Shown here in pieces: positions 1 through 8,311 of a DNA stretch of 64,000 bases. The notes beneath the pieces were generated by a model. The model was given only the letters and a program-made list of their open reading frames with translations. It made no database searches and was not told the DNA's origin. Source of the stretch: Jannaschia marina (GTDB lineage: Bacteria > Pseudomonadota > Alphaproteobacteria > Rhodobacterales > Rhodobacteraceae). Position numbers and translations under genes: made by a program. Positions within the stretch are counted from its first letter, which is position 1, and the number at the start of each line of letters is the position of its first letter. The stretch covers positions 108,877-172,876 of the forward strand of contig NZ_JABVAX010000005.1 of NCBI RefSeq assembly GCF_013404595.1, in the 5' to 3' direction.

Positions 1-147
1 CGGTTAACCTTAATGCTGCCATCGACCGGTTAACCTTAATGCTGCCATCGACCGGTTAACCTTAATGCTGCCATCGACCGGTTAACCTTAATGCTGCCAT
101 CGACCGGTTAACCTTAATGCTGCCATCGACCGGTTAACCTTAATGCT
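1..147. repeat. 26-bp tandem repeat array, five full copies plus 17 bp
   Basis: Five identical 26-bp units start at 1, 27, 53, 79 and 105, and a sixth copy stops matching after 17 bp. Each unit begins CGGTTAACCTTAAT and ends GCTGCCATCGAC. It holds the 8-bp palindrome GGTTAACC. The period is not a multiple of three and each unit carries TAA triplets, so every frame closes within three units and the array is not coding. The array runs off the left edge, so its true copy number is unknown. Positions 148-341 hold a small GCCTCCC/GGGAGGC stem-loop (about 151-168) and no gene I can support. Confidence 0.95.
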
Positions 148-341
148 TTCGCCTCCCTGAAGGGAGGCGCATCCGCGCCTCTCTCGCGATACCGAAACGC
201 ATTGGCCGCCGCGTTTTCTGCGCCCGCACGGTCGCCGCCTTCCTCTGGCCCGAAATACGCATCGCGCCCTCCGCCGGACGCGAGCCCGCCGGGACGGCCG
301 ATCCCGTTTCCCTCCTGTGACACGACTGCTAGATCTGCGCC

Positions 342-752
342 ATGAGCATCTTCCACCTCGCCTTCAACGTCCGCGACCTTGATACCGCGCGCGATTTCTA
401 CGGCACGCTTCTGGGATGCACCGAGGGGCGCTCGACCGAGACCTGGGTCGATTTCGACTTCTTCGGCCATCAGATCTCGCTCCACCTCGGCGCGCCGTTC
501 ACCCACCACCCCACCGGCAAGGTCGGCGACCGGATGGTGCCGATGCCGCACTTCGGCGTTCTGCTGCCGATGGAAGAGTGGCGCGCGCTGGCCGACCGGC
601 TGCAGGCCGCGGGAACGGCGTTCGTTCTCGCCCCCTTCGTTCGCTTCGAGGGGCAGCCCGGCGAGCAGGCGACGATGTTCCTCCTCGACCCGTTCGGCAA
701 CCCGCTCGAGTTCAAGGGCATGGCCGACCTCGCCGGAGCCTTCGCCACGTGA
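342..752 (+). CDS. VOC family protein (glyoxalase/bleomycin-resistance fold)
   Basis: A 136-residue single-domain vicinal-oxygen-chelate protein. The N-terminus (SIFHLAFNVRDLDTARDFY) is the usual first beta-alpha unit. Candidate metal ligands in the family pattern are His5, His70 (in MPHFGV) and Glu123 (in NPLEFK), with the typical LLDPFGNPLEFK ending. The substrate cannot be read from sequence; relatives are glyoxalases, dioxygenases and drug-binding proteins. The stop overlaps the GTG start of the next gene (GTGA), so it is probably the first gene of a three-gene operon with a keto-acid reductase and an aminotransferase. A small-molecule role in amino-acid or keto-acid metabolism is therefore plausible but inferred. 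Confidence 0.9.
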   Translation: MSIFHLAFNVRDLDTARDFYGTLLGCTEGRSTETWVDFDFFGHQISLHLGAPFTHHPTGKVGDRMVPMPHFGVLLPMEEWRALADRLQAAGTAFVLAPFVRFEGQPGEQATMFLLDPFGNPLEFKGMADLAGAFAT

Positions 753-1705
753 CGCGCATCCTCTTCGCGGCCCCGGAGCGCACGCAGGCGGCCTATCGCG
801 ACCTCCTGCCCGACGCCTTGCGCGCGGTCGGCGTCACCGCGACGATCCTGCCCGGGGCTGTCGAGCACGATCCGGCCGAGATCGACTGGATCATCTATGC
901 GCCCTCCTCCGAAATGTCCGATTTCTCCGGCTATACCCGCCTGAAGGGGGTGCTCTGCCTCTGGGCCGGGGTCGAGGGGATCGAGGGCAACCGCACGCTC
1001 GCGGCACCGCTCACGCGGATGGTCGAGCCGGGGCTCACGCATGGAATGGTGGAATGGGTCACGGGCCATGTGCTGCGCCACCACCTCGGGATCGACGCGC
1101 ACCTCGCGGCGACGGCATGGGAGCCGGTCGCGCCGCCCCTCGCCCGCGACAGGCCGGTCGCGATCCTGGGGCTGGGTGAACTGGGCGGGGCCTGCGCCAC
1201 CGCGCTTGCGGCCCTGGGCTTTCCCGTGACGGGATGGTCGCGCAGCCCAAAGTCTCTGCCGGGCGTCCGCTCGCTCACCGGGCGCGACGGGCTGCGGACC
1301 GCGCTCACCAAGGCGGAGATCGTCGTGCTCCTGACGCCACTGACGGCGGAGACGGAGGGCCTGATGGACGCGCGGGCGCTCGGCTGGATGCGCGACGGGG
1401 CCATTCTGTTGAACCCGGGGCGCGGGGCGCTGATCGACGATGCCGCCCTCCTCGACGCTCTGCCGCGGCTCGGCCACGCGACGCTCGACACCTTCCGGGT
1501 GGAGCCGTTGCCGCCAGATCATCCGTACTGGCACCACCCTAAGGTGACCGTCACGCCGCATATCGCCTCGACCACCCGCCCGGCCGGAGCGGCCCGCGTG
1601 GTCGCCGAGAACATCCGCCGCGGCGAGGCCGGGCTGCCGCTTCTGCATGTCGTCGACCGCAGCGCGGCGTTTGCGCGGCCCGCGCCAGGGAGGAGGATGC
1701 AATGA
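749..1705 (+). CDS. D-isomer-specific 2-hydroxyacid dehydrogenase, GhrA-like (glyoxylate/hydroxypyruvate reductase A type)
   Basis: A 318-residue NAD(P)-dependent reductase of 2-keto acids such as glyoxylate or hydroxypyruvate. The Rossmann motif GLGELG is at 141-146. The family catalytic triad is visible as Arg225 (NPGRGALID), Glu252 (FRVEPLP) and His271 (TPHIAS). I chose the GTG at 749 because it overlaps the VOC stop and gives the expected family length; the same frame is open upstream but overlaps the VOC gene. The 3' end overlaps the next gene by ATGA. It is closest in style to GhrA, but substrate preference is not certain. The neighbouring transaminase suggests that a keto acid and an amino acid are interconverted by this operon. 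Confidence 0.88.
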   Translation: MTRILFAAPERTQAAYRDLLPDALRAVGVTATILPGAVEHDPAEIDWIIYAPSSEMSDFSGYTRLKGVLCLWAGVEGIEGNRTLAAPLTRMVEPGLTHGMVEWVTGHVLRHHLGIDAHLAATAWEPVAPPLARDRPVAILGLGELGGACATALAALGFPVTGWSRSPKSLPGVRSLTGRDGLRTALTKAEIVVLLTPLTAETEGLMDARALGWMRDGAILLNPGRGALIDDAALLDALPRLGHATLDTFRVEPLPPDHPYWHHPKVTVTPHIASTTRPAGAARVVAENIRRGEAGLPLLHVVDRSAAFARPAPGRRMQ

Positions 1706-2799
1706 AACTCACGTCCCTGACCGAGAGCCTGCCCGCGACCGTCCCCTTCGTCGGCCCCGAGGCCCAGGAGCGGGCGCGGGCCGCGGCCTTCGCCGCCCGG
1801 CTCGGCGCGAACGAGAGCGTCTTCGGACCCGCGCCATCGGCGATTGCCGCGATGGAGGACGCCGCCCGTGACGCCTGGATGTACGGCGACCCGGAGTGTC
1901 ACGATCTGCGCCACGCGCTTGCCGCGCACCTTGGCGTCGCGCCGGAAAACGTCGTCGTGGGCGAGGGAATCGACGGGCTGCTCGGCTATCTCGTCCGCCT
2001 GCTGGTCGAGCCGGGGCGCGCCGTCGTCACCTCCGACGGGGCCTATCCGACCTTCAATTACCACGTCGTCGGCTATGGCGGCACGCTGCACAAGGTGCCC
2101 TATGCCGGGGATCACGAGGACCCCGACGCGCTCGTCTCTCGCGCGCGGGAGGTCGGGGCGGGCCTGATCTACCTGTCGAACCCCGACAATCCGATGGGCA
2201 GCTGGCACGACGCCGCGCGCGTGCAGGAGATGATCGACGCCCTGCCCGAGGGCTGCCTGCTCTGCCTCGACGAGGCCTATGCCGATCTTGCCCCGCCCGA
2301 GGCGATCCCGCCGCTCGACGTGCGCGACCGCCGGGTGATCCGGATGCGGACCTTTTCCAAGGCGCACGGGCTGGCCGGGCTTCGCGTCGGCTATGCCTTG
2401 GGGCACGAGGATCTGATCGGGGCGTTCGACCGGGTGCGCAATCACTTCGGGCTCGGTCGCGTGGCACAGGCGGGCGCGATGGCGGCGCTCGCCGACGGCC
2501 ACTGGCTGGCCGAGGTGCGGGCCCGGGTGGCGCAGTCGCGCGATGCGATCGCCGCCATCGCGCGCGAGGCCGGGCTGACGCCCCTGCCGTCCGCGACCAA
2601 CTTCGTCACCGTCGATTGCGGTCGGGACGGTGACTTCGCCCGCGCCGTGCTCGGGGGCCTTCTCGACCGGGACATCTTCGTAAGGATGCCGGGCGTTGCC
2701 CCGCTCGACCGGTGCATTCGGATCGGCTGCGGCACGGCGGCCGACATGGATGCGCTGCGCGCCGCGTTGCCGGCGGCCCTGCGGGACGCGGGGGAGTGA
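1702..2799 (+). CDS. PLP-dependent aminotransferase, HisC-like (class I/II)
   Basis: A 365-residue fold-type I aminotransferase. The PLP-binding lysine is Lys220 in RTFSKAHGLAGLRVGY. Other conserved elements are SNPDNPMG (159-166), the Asp190 of CLDEAYADL and Arg228. It resembles histidinol-phosphate aminotransferases, but no his genes are nearby, so the symbol hisC is not assigned. Its ATG overlaps the dehydrogenase stop (ATGA), so the two are translationally coupled. A likely role is amino transfer to or from the keto acid handled by the neighbouring reductase; this is inference. Confidence 0.87.
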   Translation: MKLTSLTESLPATVPFVGPEAQERARAAAFAARLGANESVFGPAPSAIAAMEDAARDAWMYGDPECHDLRHALAAHLGVAPENVVVGEGIDGLLGYLVRLLVEPGRAVVTSDGAYPTFNYHVVGYGGTLHKVPYAGDHEDPDALVSRAREVGAGLIYLSNPDNPMGSWHDAARVQEMIDALPEGCLLCLDEAYADLAPPEAIPPLDVRDRRVIRMRTFSKAHGLAGLRVGYALGHEDLIGAFDRVRNHFGLGRVAQAGAMAALADGHWLAEVRARVAQSRDAIAAIAREAGLTPLPSATNFVTVDCGRDGDFARAVLGGLLDRDIFVRMPGVAPLDRCIRIGCGTAADMDALRAALPAALRDAGE

Positions 2800-2851
2800 C
2801 TTCCATTGCCCGTGAACCGCGCTAAGCTGCTGTCGAAGGAGGCCGGAGCGG

Positions 2852-3097
2852 ATGCGCGACGACGATCATTTTGACCGGGTACAGGACTACACCAACGCCT
2901 TCCTCGGCATGGTCTACCTGCTGCTTGTCTTCGTCCTCGTCCTGATCTGGGGCGTCTGGGGCTACCCGATGGCGCTGGCGCTCTGCGCGGCGCTGCATTG
3001 GGCGATCCACCGTTGGGGCCTGCGTCGCCGGGCGCGCGAGGCGGCGTGGGACGCGCGGGTCGAAGCGATCTTGCAGAAGCGGCGGGAACGCGACTAG
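2852..3097 (+). CDS. small two-helix membrane protein of unknown function
   Basis: An 81-residue protein with a charged N-terminus, two close hydrophobic segments (about residues 17-36 and 38-52) and a very basic C-terminal tail (HRWGLRRRAREA... RRERD). That layout predicts an inner-membrane hairpin with a cytoplasmic basic tail. A strong ribosome-binding site (GAAGGAGG) lies 9 bp before the ATG. The TAG stop shares bases with the TAG stop of the convergent gene, forming the tetranucleotide CTAG at 3094-3097. I do not recognise the family. Confidence 0.7.
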   Translation: MRDDDHFDRVQDYTNAFLGMVYLLLVFVLVLIWGVWGYPMALALCAALHWAIHRWGLRRRAREAAWDARVEAILQKRRERD

Positions 3098-3465
3098 GGC
3101 CGGGCGCTCTCGTCCCGACCGATGTTCGAAAGCGCGTGGGCGCGGGTCAGGCTCTGAAGCCGGTCGAGGGCAGCATCGTCATGGGCCACCTGTTCGGCCA
3201 GCGTGATGTCCGGCGTCGCGGGCTCCGGATCGACGACGACCTCCGCGTCGGGGGGCGGCGTTTCCGCGGCAAGGGCCGGGGCAGCATCCAGATCCCCGGG
3301 CGCGGCCTCCCCGGCCGAGACCCGGTCCGCCGCATCGAGCACGCCGGCCAGGATCGGACCCCACATCAGCCCGAGGAGCCCCGCCGCGGCGATGGTCCGC
3401 GTCGGGCCAGCGGTCAGAAGCTCCCTCAGGGTGATCCGGTCGTCCGTGGTCTGATCCGTGTCCAT
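3094..3465 (-). CDS. hypothetical acidic protein with one membrane segment
   Basis: About 123 residues from the ATG at 3465; a longer start at 3510 is possible. Residues about 20-45 form one hydrophobic, glycine-rich segment (TIAAAGLLGLMWGPILAGVL). A proline/alanine/acid-rich stretch follows, and the C-terminal part could be helical (LAEQVAHDDAALDRLQSL). The family is unrecognised. It sits tail to tail with the small membrane protein and downstream of the aminotransferase on the same strand, across a 116-bp gap that holds the inverted repeat CGTTAAG/CTTAACG (3559-3576). Confidence 0.6.
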   Translation of the reverse strand: MDTDQTTDDRITLRELLTAGPTRTIAAAGLLGLMWGPILAGVLDAADRVSAGEAAPGDLDAAPALAAETPPPDAEVVVDPEPATPDITLAEQVAHDDAALDRLQSLTRAHALSNIGRDESARP

Positions 3466-3581
3466 TCGGGGTGTCTCGTGGTTGCGGTCCGGCCGACGCG
3501 GAAGAAGCACTTCGGGCCGGCGCGAGTTCTCGCCCAGAAACCGGGCGAAACTTGGGCGCGTTAAGTTTCCTTAACGTAACC

Positions 3582-4793
3582 TTAAGCGGTCCCGGCCATG
3601 ACCGCCGCCGCCGCATCGAGCGCCCCCGACCCGTGGGGCACGCCAAGCGCCTTGAGCCCCGCATCGATCGTCGCGAGCGTTCCGAGCATCGAATGGCCCG
3701 AGACATGGCCCATATGCCCGATCCGGAAGAAGCCGTCGCCGGCCGGATCGCCGTGCGGGGCCATGCCGAGGCCGATGCCGAGCGTCAGACCCATCTCGTC
3801 CTCGCACCAAAGCCGCAGTTTGGTGCCCGCCTCGGGCAGGCGCACGGCCGTCACCGCGTGCGAACGGATCGCCGGGTCGCGGACGTTGAGCTCCAGCCCC
3901 GCGCCGGGCGTGTCGTGATCCTCCCACCGGGCGAAGGCCGCGTGGAGCGCACGGGCGAGCGTGCCATGGCGAGCCCAAGCCGTCTCGACCCCCTCCTCGT
4001 GCACCAGCATGTCGAGCGCCTCGCGCAGCCCGTAGAGATGATGCGTCGGGCCGGTCCCCTGGAAGTAGCGGAAATAGATCTCGGGCGTCGTGCGCGGCCG
4101 CCAGTCCCAGTAGAAGGTGGCGAGGTCCGAGCGGTCCCGTGCCCGGTCGGCGCGGTCGTTGTAGAAGACGAAGGCCATGCCCGCGGGCGTCATCAGCCCC
4201 TTCTGACAGCCGGCGAAGGCCACGTCGACGCCCCAGTCGTCCATCCGCATCTCGTCGCAACCGAGGCTCGCCATGCAGTCGGCATGGAGGAGCGCCGGGT
4301 GCCCGGCGGCGTCGATCTCGGCCCGGATCGCCTTGAGGTCGGCACGCACCGACGACGACGTGTCGACGTGGACGCAGAGGACGGATTTGATCTCGTGCGC
4401 CTTGTCCTCGCGCAGGCGCTGACCGATGGCGGCCGGGTCCATCGCGGCGCGGTTGCCGAAATCCAGCATCTCCGTGCGGATCCCCATGCAGCGCGCCACC
4501 TCGGCCCAGCCGTCGGCGAAGGTGCCCGTGCGCGGCACGAGGACGAGGTCGCCGCGCGCATGGGTGTTGGCGAGCGAAGCCTCCCAGGCGGCATGGCCGT
4601 TGCCGATGTAGATCGTCGCCTGATGCTCCGTGCGGGCGACGGCCTTGAGATCGGGGATGAGCGAATGGGTCAGGTCGATCAGCGGACCGACGTAGATGTT
4701 CGGCGACGGCCGGTGCATGGCCCGCAGCACGCGGTCGGGGATGATCGAGGGGCCGGGAATGGCCAGTGTCTGGGGACCGGGGGCAAGCGACAT
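3582..4793 (-). CDS. class V aminotransferase, alanine/serine-glyoxylate aminotransferase type
   Basis: A 403-residue fold-type I PLP enzyme. The Schiff-base lysine is Lys198 in GCQKGLMTPAGMAF and the cofactor aspartate is Asp172 in LLHADCMASL. The N-terminal IPGPSIIPDRVLRAM and the GTGPTHHLYGLREAL segment are typical of glyoxylate aminotransferases, which transfer amino groups from alanine, serine or aspartate to glyoxylate to give glycine. Which donor is used cannot be told from the sequence. It is divergent from ygfZ across 107 bp. With the GhrA-like reductase 2 kb away, it suggests glyoxylate/hydroxypyruvate handling in this part of the genome. Confidence 0.85.
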   Translation of the reverse strand: MSLAPGPQTLAIPGPSIIPDRVLRAMHRPSPNIYVGPLIDLTHSLIPDLKAVARTEHQATIYIGNGHAAWEASLANTHARGDLVLVPRTGTFADGWAEVARCMGIRTEMLDFGNRAAMDPAAIGQRLREDKAHEIKSVLCVHVDTSSSVRADLKAIRAEIDAAGHPALLHADCMASLGCDEMRMDDWGVDVAFAGCQKGLMTPAGMAFVFYNDRADRARDRSDLATFYWDWRPRTTPEIYFRYFQGTGPTHHLYGLREALDMLVHEEGVETAWARHGTLARALHAAFARWEDHDTPGAGLELNVRDPAIRSHAVTAVRLPEAGTKLRLWCEDEMGLTLGIGLGMAPHGDPAGDGFFRIGHMGHVSGHSMLGTLATIDAGLKALGVPHGSGALDAAAAVMAGTA

Positions 4794-4900
4794 GGGGGCT
4801 CCTCTGCGCGACAGGCAAACCGCTACGCCCCGCGCCTTGCGGGGTCAATGTGCGCGCATGGGGGCTTGGCGCAGGCCCGGGCTTGCCCCATGTGAGGGGC

Positions 4901-5611
4901 ATGACACGGACCATCCTGCGCATCTCCGGCGACGACCGCGAAAAGTTCCTCCACGGCCTCGTCACCCGGGACGTGCCCGAGACGGGACTCGGCTATGCCG
5001 CGCTGCTCACGCCACAGGGCAAGTACCTCGCCGATTTCCTGACCTTCCGGGATGCCGAAGCGCTCTATCTCGACGTGGCCGCGGATCTCGCGCCGGGCCT
5101 CGCGCAGCGGCTCGCAATGTACCGCCTGCGCTCGAACGTCACGATCGAGGATGCCGGGATGGACGTCGCGCGCGGCACCGGCGACGCGCCGGAGGGTGCG
5201 CTACCCGATCCGCGGCCGGGCATGGGCTGGCGGCACTACGGCGCGTCCGGCGACGACGGGACGGATTGGGACGACCTGCGGGTCGAGAACATCGTGCCCG
5301 AAAGCGGCATCGAGCTTGTCCCGAACGAAAGCTACATCCTCGAGATGGGGTTCGAGCGTCTCGGCGGCGTCGACTTCCGCAAGGGCTGCTTCGTCGGGCA
5401 GGAGATCGTGGCGCGGATGAAGCACAAGACCGAGCTGCGCAAGGGGCTCGTCCGCGTCCGGGGAGCCGTCGAGACCGGGTCGGAGATCACCTCCGGCGGC
5501 CGCGCGGCAGGCACGGTCCACACCGTTTCGGGCGACCGGGCACTGGCCTACCTGCGCTTCGACCGCGCCAAGGGCATGGAGACGGCAGGCGGGCCGCTCA
5601 CGCTCGACTGA
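4901..5611 (+). CDS. ygfZ: YgfZ/GcvT-fold folate-binding protein (Fe-S cluster maintenance)
   Basis: A 236-residue protein with the YgfZ signature KGCFVGQE at 161-168, Cys163 being the family's conserved cysteine. The family is a tetrahydrofolate-binding relative of the glycine cleavage T-protein needed for activity or repair of certain iron-sulfur enzymes. I chose the ATG at 4901, which gives MTRTILRISGDDREKFLHGL with the usual short lead into the fold; upstream in-frame codons would lengthen it into the divergent promoter region. It is shorter than E. coli YgfZ, as in alphaproteobacterial members. The neighbours do not add function. Confidence 0.88.
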   Translation: MTRTILRISGDDREKFLHGLVTRDVPETGLGYAALLTPQGKYLADFLTFRDAEALYLDVAADLAPGLAQRLAMYRLRSNVTIEDAGMDVARGTGDAPEGALPDPRPGMGWRHYGASGDDGTDWDDLRVENIVPESGIELVPNESYILEMGFERLGGVDFRKGCFVGQEIVARMKHKTELRKGLVRVRGAVETGSEITSGGRAAGTVHTVSGDRALAYLRFDRAKGMETAGGPLTLD

Positions 5612-5647
5612 GCGCCGCCGGCGCAGGCCCCTGCGACCCCGAGCCCC

Positions 5648-5814
5648 GTCATCCTCGGGCTCGACACGGGAGATCACCGGGTCACGCCCGGTGATGACGC
5701 AGGCCCATCTGCAGCGTCCCTCTCGGCGGTCATCCTCGGGCTCGACCCGAGGATCTCGTGCCGCAGTGGTGCCCACAAACCCGGAGATCACCGGGTCGAG
5801 CCCGGTTATGACGC
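5648..5814. repeat. two composite REP-like palindromic elements
   Basis: The 299-bp gap between ygfZ and the peptidase holds two related composites (5648-5700 and 5729-5814). Each starts GTCATCCTCGGGCTCGAC and ends with a CACCGGGT...GCCCGGT stem followed by ATGACGC. The arms CCTCGGG/CCCGAGG and ACCGGG/CCCGGT can form hairpins around TCGAGCC. A related single unit lies at 40951-40980. Such GTCATCCTCGGG-type elements are, from memory, common intergenic repeats in alphaproteobacteria. No gene is supported here. Confidence 0.8.
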
Positions 5815-5910
5815 GTGCGGGTTTGGGGCGACGACAAAGGCAGCCCGCGAGGGTTTGCCCTCGGGCCTCGGGACACATAGCTAGAACGGGAAACCAGACA
5901 CGAGGCCCCG

Positions 5911-7761
5911 ATGACCCGCTTTCCCGCCAGCCTGACGACCCTGAACCGCGCCCTGCCCCGCGATGCCAATGCCGCGCCCGCCGGGGGCGAACCGCTGGGC
6001 GATCTGCCGGAGTGGGACCTGTCGGATCTCTATACCGGCGAGGACGCGCCCGAGCTCGCGCGCGACATGAAGTGGCTGGAAGCCGAATGCGCCGCCTTCG
6101 CCGCCGACTACGAGGGCAAGCTGGCCGAGCTGGACGCGGCCGAAATGCTCCGCTGCATCGAGCGCAACGAGAAGATCGACGAGGTCGCGGGGCGGATCAT
6201 GTCCTTCGCGGGGCTGCGCTACTACCAGATCACGACGGACGGCGGACGGGCGAAGTTCATGTCCGACTGCCAGGACCAGCTGACCACCTTCACGACGCCG
6301 CTCGTCTTCTTCTCGCTGGAGTTCAACCGCATCGACGATGACCACTACGACGCCCTGATGGCGGCGAACGCGGATCTGGCGCGCTACCGCCCGGTGCTCG
6401 ACCGGATGCGGGCGATGAAACCCTACCAGCTGTCGGACGAGCTGGAGAAATACCTGCACGACACCTCCGTCGTGGGTGCCTCGGCCTGGAACAAGCTCTT
6501 CGACGAGACGATCGCGGGCCTGACCTTCCCGGTGGGCGACGAGGAGCTCGGGATCGAGGCGACGCTGAACCTGCTCACCGACCCCGACCGCGCCAGGCGC
6601 GAGGCGGGCGCGCGGGCACTGGCGGAGGTCTTCGGCAAGAACGTCCGCACCTTCGCGCGCGTTCACAACACGCTCGCCAAGGAGAAGGAAATCTCCGACC
6701 GCTGGCGCGGGCTGCCGTCGCCGCAGGCGTCGCGTCACCTCGCCAACCACGTGGAGCCAGAGGTCGTGGAGGCACTCCGCAATGCCGTCGTCGCCGCCTA
6801 TCCGCGGCTGAGCCACCGTTACTACAAGCTGAAGGCCAAGTGGCTGGGCCTCGACACCCTTCAGGTCTGGGACCGGAATGCCCCCCTGCCGATGGAAGAA
6901 ACCCGCCTCGTCGGCTGGGAAGAGGCCCGCAAGACCGTCATGGATGCCTATGCAGGCTTCTCGCCCGAGATGGCCGAGCTGGCCGAGCCCTTCTTCGACA
7001 AGGGCTGGATCGATGCCGAGGTGAAGCCCGGCAAGGCCCCGGGCGCGTTCGCGCATCCGACGGTGACGAGCGTGCATCCCTACGTGATGCTCAACTACCT
7101 CGGGAAGCCGCGCGACGTCATGACGCTGGCGCACGAGCTGGGCCATGGCGTGCACCAGGTGCTCGCCGCCGGTCAGGGCGAGATGCTATCGTCCACGCCG
7201 CTGACTCTGGCCGAGACGGCGAGCGTCTTCGGCGAGATGCTGACCTTCCGCGCCATGCTCGACGGCGCGAAGGACGATGCGCAGCGCAAGGTCATGCTCG
7301 CCGGCAAGGTCGAGGACATGATCAACACGGTCGTGCGCCAGATCGCCTTCTACGACTTCGAGTGCAAGCTGCACGCCGCCCGCCGCGAAGGGGAGCTGAC
7401 GCCCGAGGACATCGACGCGCTCTGGATGTCGGTGCAGGCCGAGTCGCTGGGGCCGGTCTTCGAGTTCATGGAGGGCTACGAGCACTTCTGGGCCTATATC
7501 CCGCACTTCGTGCACTCGCCTTTCTACGTCTACGCCTATGCCTTCGGCGACGGGCTGGTAAATGCGCTCTACGCCGCCTACGAAGACGCGCCCGAGGGCT
7601 TCGAGGACAAGTACTTCGACATGCTTCGGGCGGGCGGGTCGAAGCACCACAAGGAGCTGCTGGCCCCCTTTGACCTGGATGCGAGCGATCCGGCGTTCTG
7701 GGACAAGGGGCTCGGGATGATCGAAGGGTTCATCGATCAGCTTGAGGCGATGGAGGGGTGA
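5911..7761 (+). CDS. M3 family oligoendopeptidase (PepF type)
   Basis: A 616-residue zinc metallopeptidase. The active site HELGH is at 408-412 and the third ligand is probably Glu435 in LTLAETASVFGE. The N-terminal half is the helical PepF/M3 domain (WDLSDLYTGEDAPEL... EKIDEVAGRIMSFAGL). It is expected to cleave short peptides in the cytoplasm; no signal peptide is seen. Length is normal for the PepF-related clade. It starts 300 bp after ygfZ beyond the repeat composites, so it probably has its own promoter. Confidence 0.93.
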   Translation: MTRFPASLTTLNRALPRDANAAPAGGEPLGDLPEWDLSDLYTGEDAPELARDMKWLEAECAAFAADYEGKLAELDAAEMLRCIERNEKIDEVAGRIMSFAGLRYYQITTDGGRAKFMSDCQDQLTTFTTPLVFFSLEFNRIDDDHYDALMAANADLARYRPVLDRMRAMKPYQLSDELEKYLHDTSVVGASAWNKLFDETIAGLTFPVGDEELGIEATLNLLTDPDRARREAGARALAEVFGKNVRTFARVHNTLAKEKEISDRWRGLPSPQASRHLANHVEPEVVEALRNAVVAAYPRLSHRYYKLKAKWLGLDTLQVWDRNAPLPMEETRLVGWEEARKTVMDAYAGFSPEMAELAEPFFDKGWIDAEVKPGKAPGAFAHPTVTSVHPYVMLNYLGKPRDVMTLAHELGHGVHQVLAAGQGEMLSSTPLTLAETASVFGEMLTFRAMLDGAKDDAQRKVMLAGKVEDMINTVVRQIAFYDFECKLHAARREGELTPEDIDALWMSVQAESLGPVFEFMEGYEHFWAYIPHFVHSPFYVYAYAFGDGLVNALYAAYEDAPEGFEDKYFDMLRAGGSKHHKELLAPFDLDASDPAFWDKGLGMIEGFIDQLEAMEG

Positions 7762-7828
7762 CGCACGCCAGGCGCGCTTGGTTCGGCGCGCCCGCATCGC
7801 GCCTGCCCGGCACCTCGCGCGGCCGCCT

Positions 7829-8275
7829 TCACGGGGCGTGGTCCGGTCTCCAGACGTAGCGATTGTCCGTCCCGTCGGTCGATTGGAAAATGAAGCCCCG
7901 CGCGCGGTAGAAGTCGTTCGCGGGGCTCCCCGCGAGGGCGATCAGCTCGATCCGCAGCCCGGCCCGGCGCGCGTCCTGCTGAATCGCTTCCACCAGACGA
8001 CGGCCTGTTCCGCTCCCCTGCGCCTCGGGGTGGATGTAGAGATGGTCGAGATAGAGGTGATCCGGCCTCGGTCGCAGGACGAAGAAGCCGATCAGGTCAC
8101 CGTCGCGCCGCACGATCCGCGTGACCTCCGGGTCGAAGGCGGACAAGAACCGCTGTCGCGCCCGGTCCGGGTCGAAGCGGCCGATGGCCTCGAGGCTGGG
8201 GCGCATCGCGGCGATCCGAAGCCCGGCAAGCGACTCGGCGTCTTCGGGGCGGGCGAGGTGGATCTGCAGGTCCAT
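7829..8275 (-). CDS. GNAT family N-acetyltransferase
   Basis: A 148-residue single-domain GNAT. The acetyl-CoA-binding loop is IHPEAQGSGTGRRLVEAIQ (family pattern Q/RxxGxG/A), and the C-terminal NDFYRARGF is the usual GNAT strand 7 region. The substrate is unknown. I used the ATG at 8275; an in-frame GTG at 8299 is possible but has no better ribosome-binding site. It lies 36 bp downstream of the NAD(P)-binding protein on the same strand and may be co-transcribed. Confidence 0.85.
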   Translation of the reverse strand: MDLQIHLARPEDAESLAGLRIAAMRPSLEAIGRFDPDRARQRFLSAFDPEVTRIVRRDGDLIGFFVLRPRPDHLYLDHLYIHPEAQGSGTGRRLVEAIQQDARRAGLRIELIALAGSPANDFYRARGFIFQSTDGTDNRYVWRPDHAP

Positions 8276-8311
8276 GCGGAGGCTTTCGCATCCCGCCACT
8301 CGGTTGCCAAG

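Noticed and set aside
1..147. Possible CRISPR array
   Set aside because: The 26-bp units are contiguous and identical with no unique spacers, and no cas gene is present.
3471..4895. Long open frame on the plus strand opposite the class V aminotransferase
   Set aside because: It mirrors the aminotransferase on the minus strand, is rich in Arg/Gly/His and has no family motif; a GC-bias shadow.
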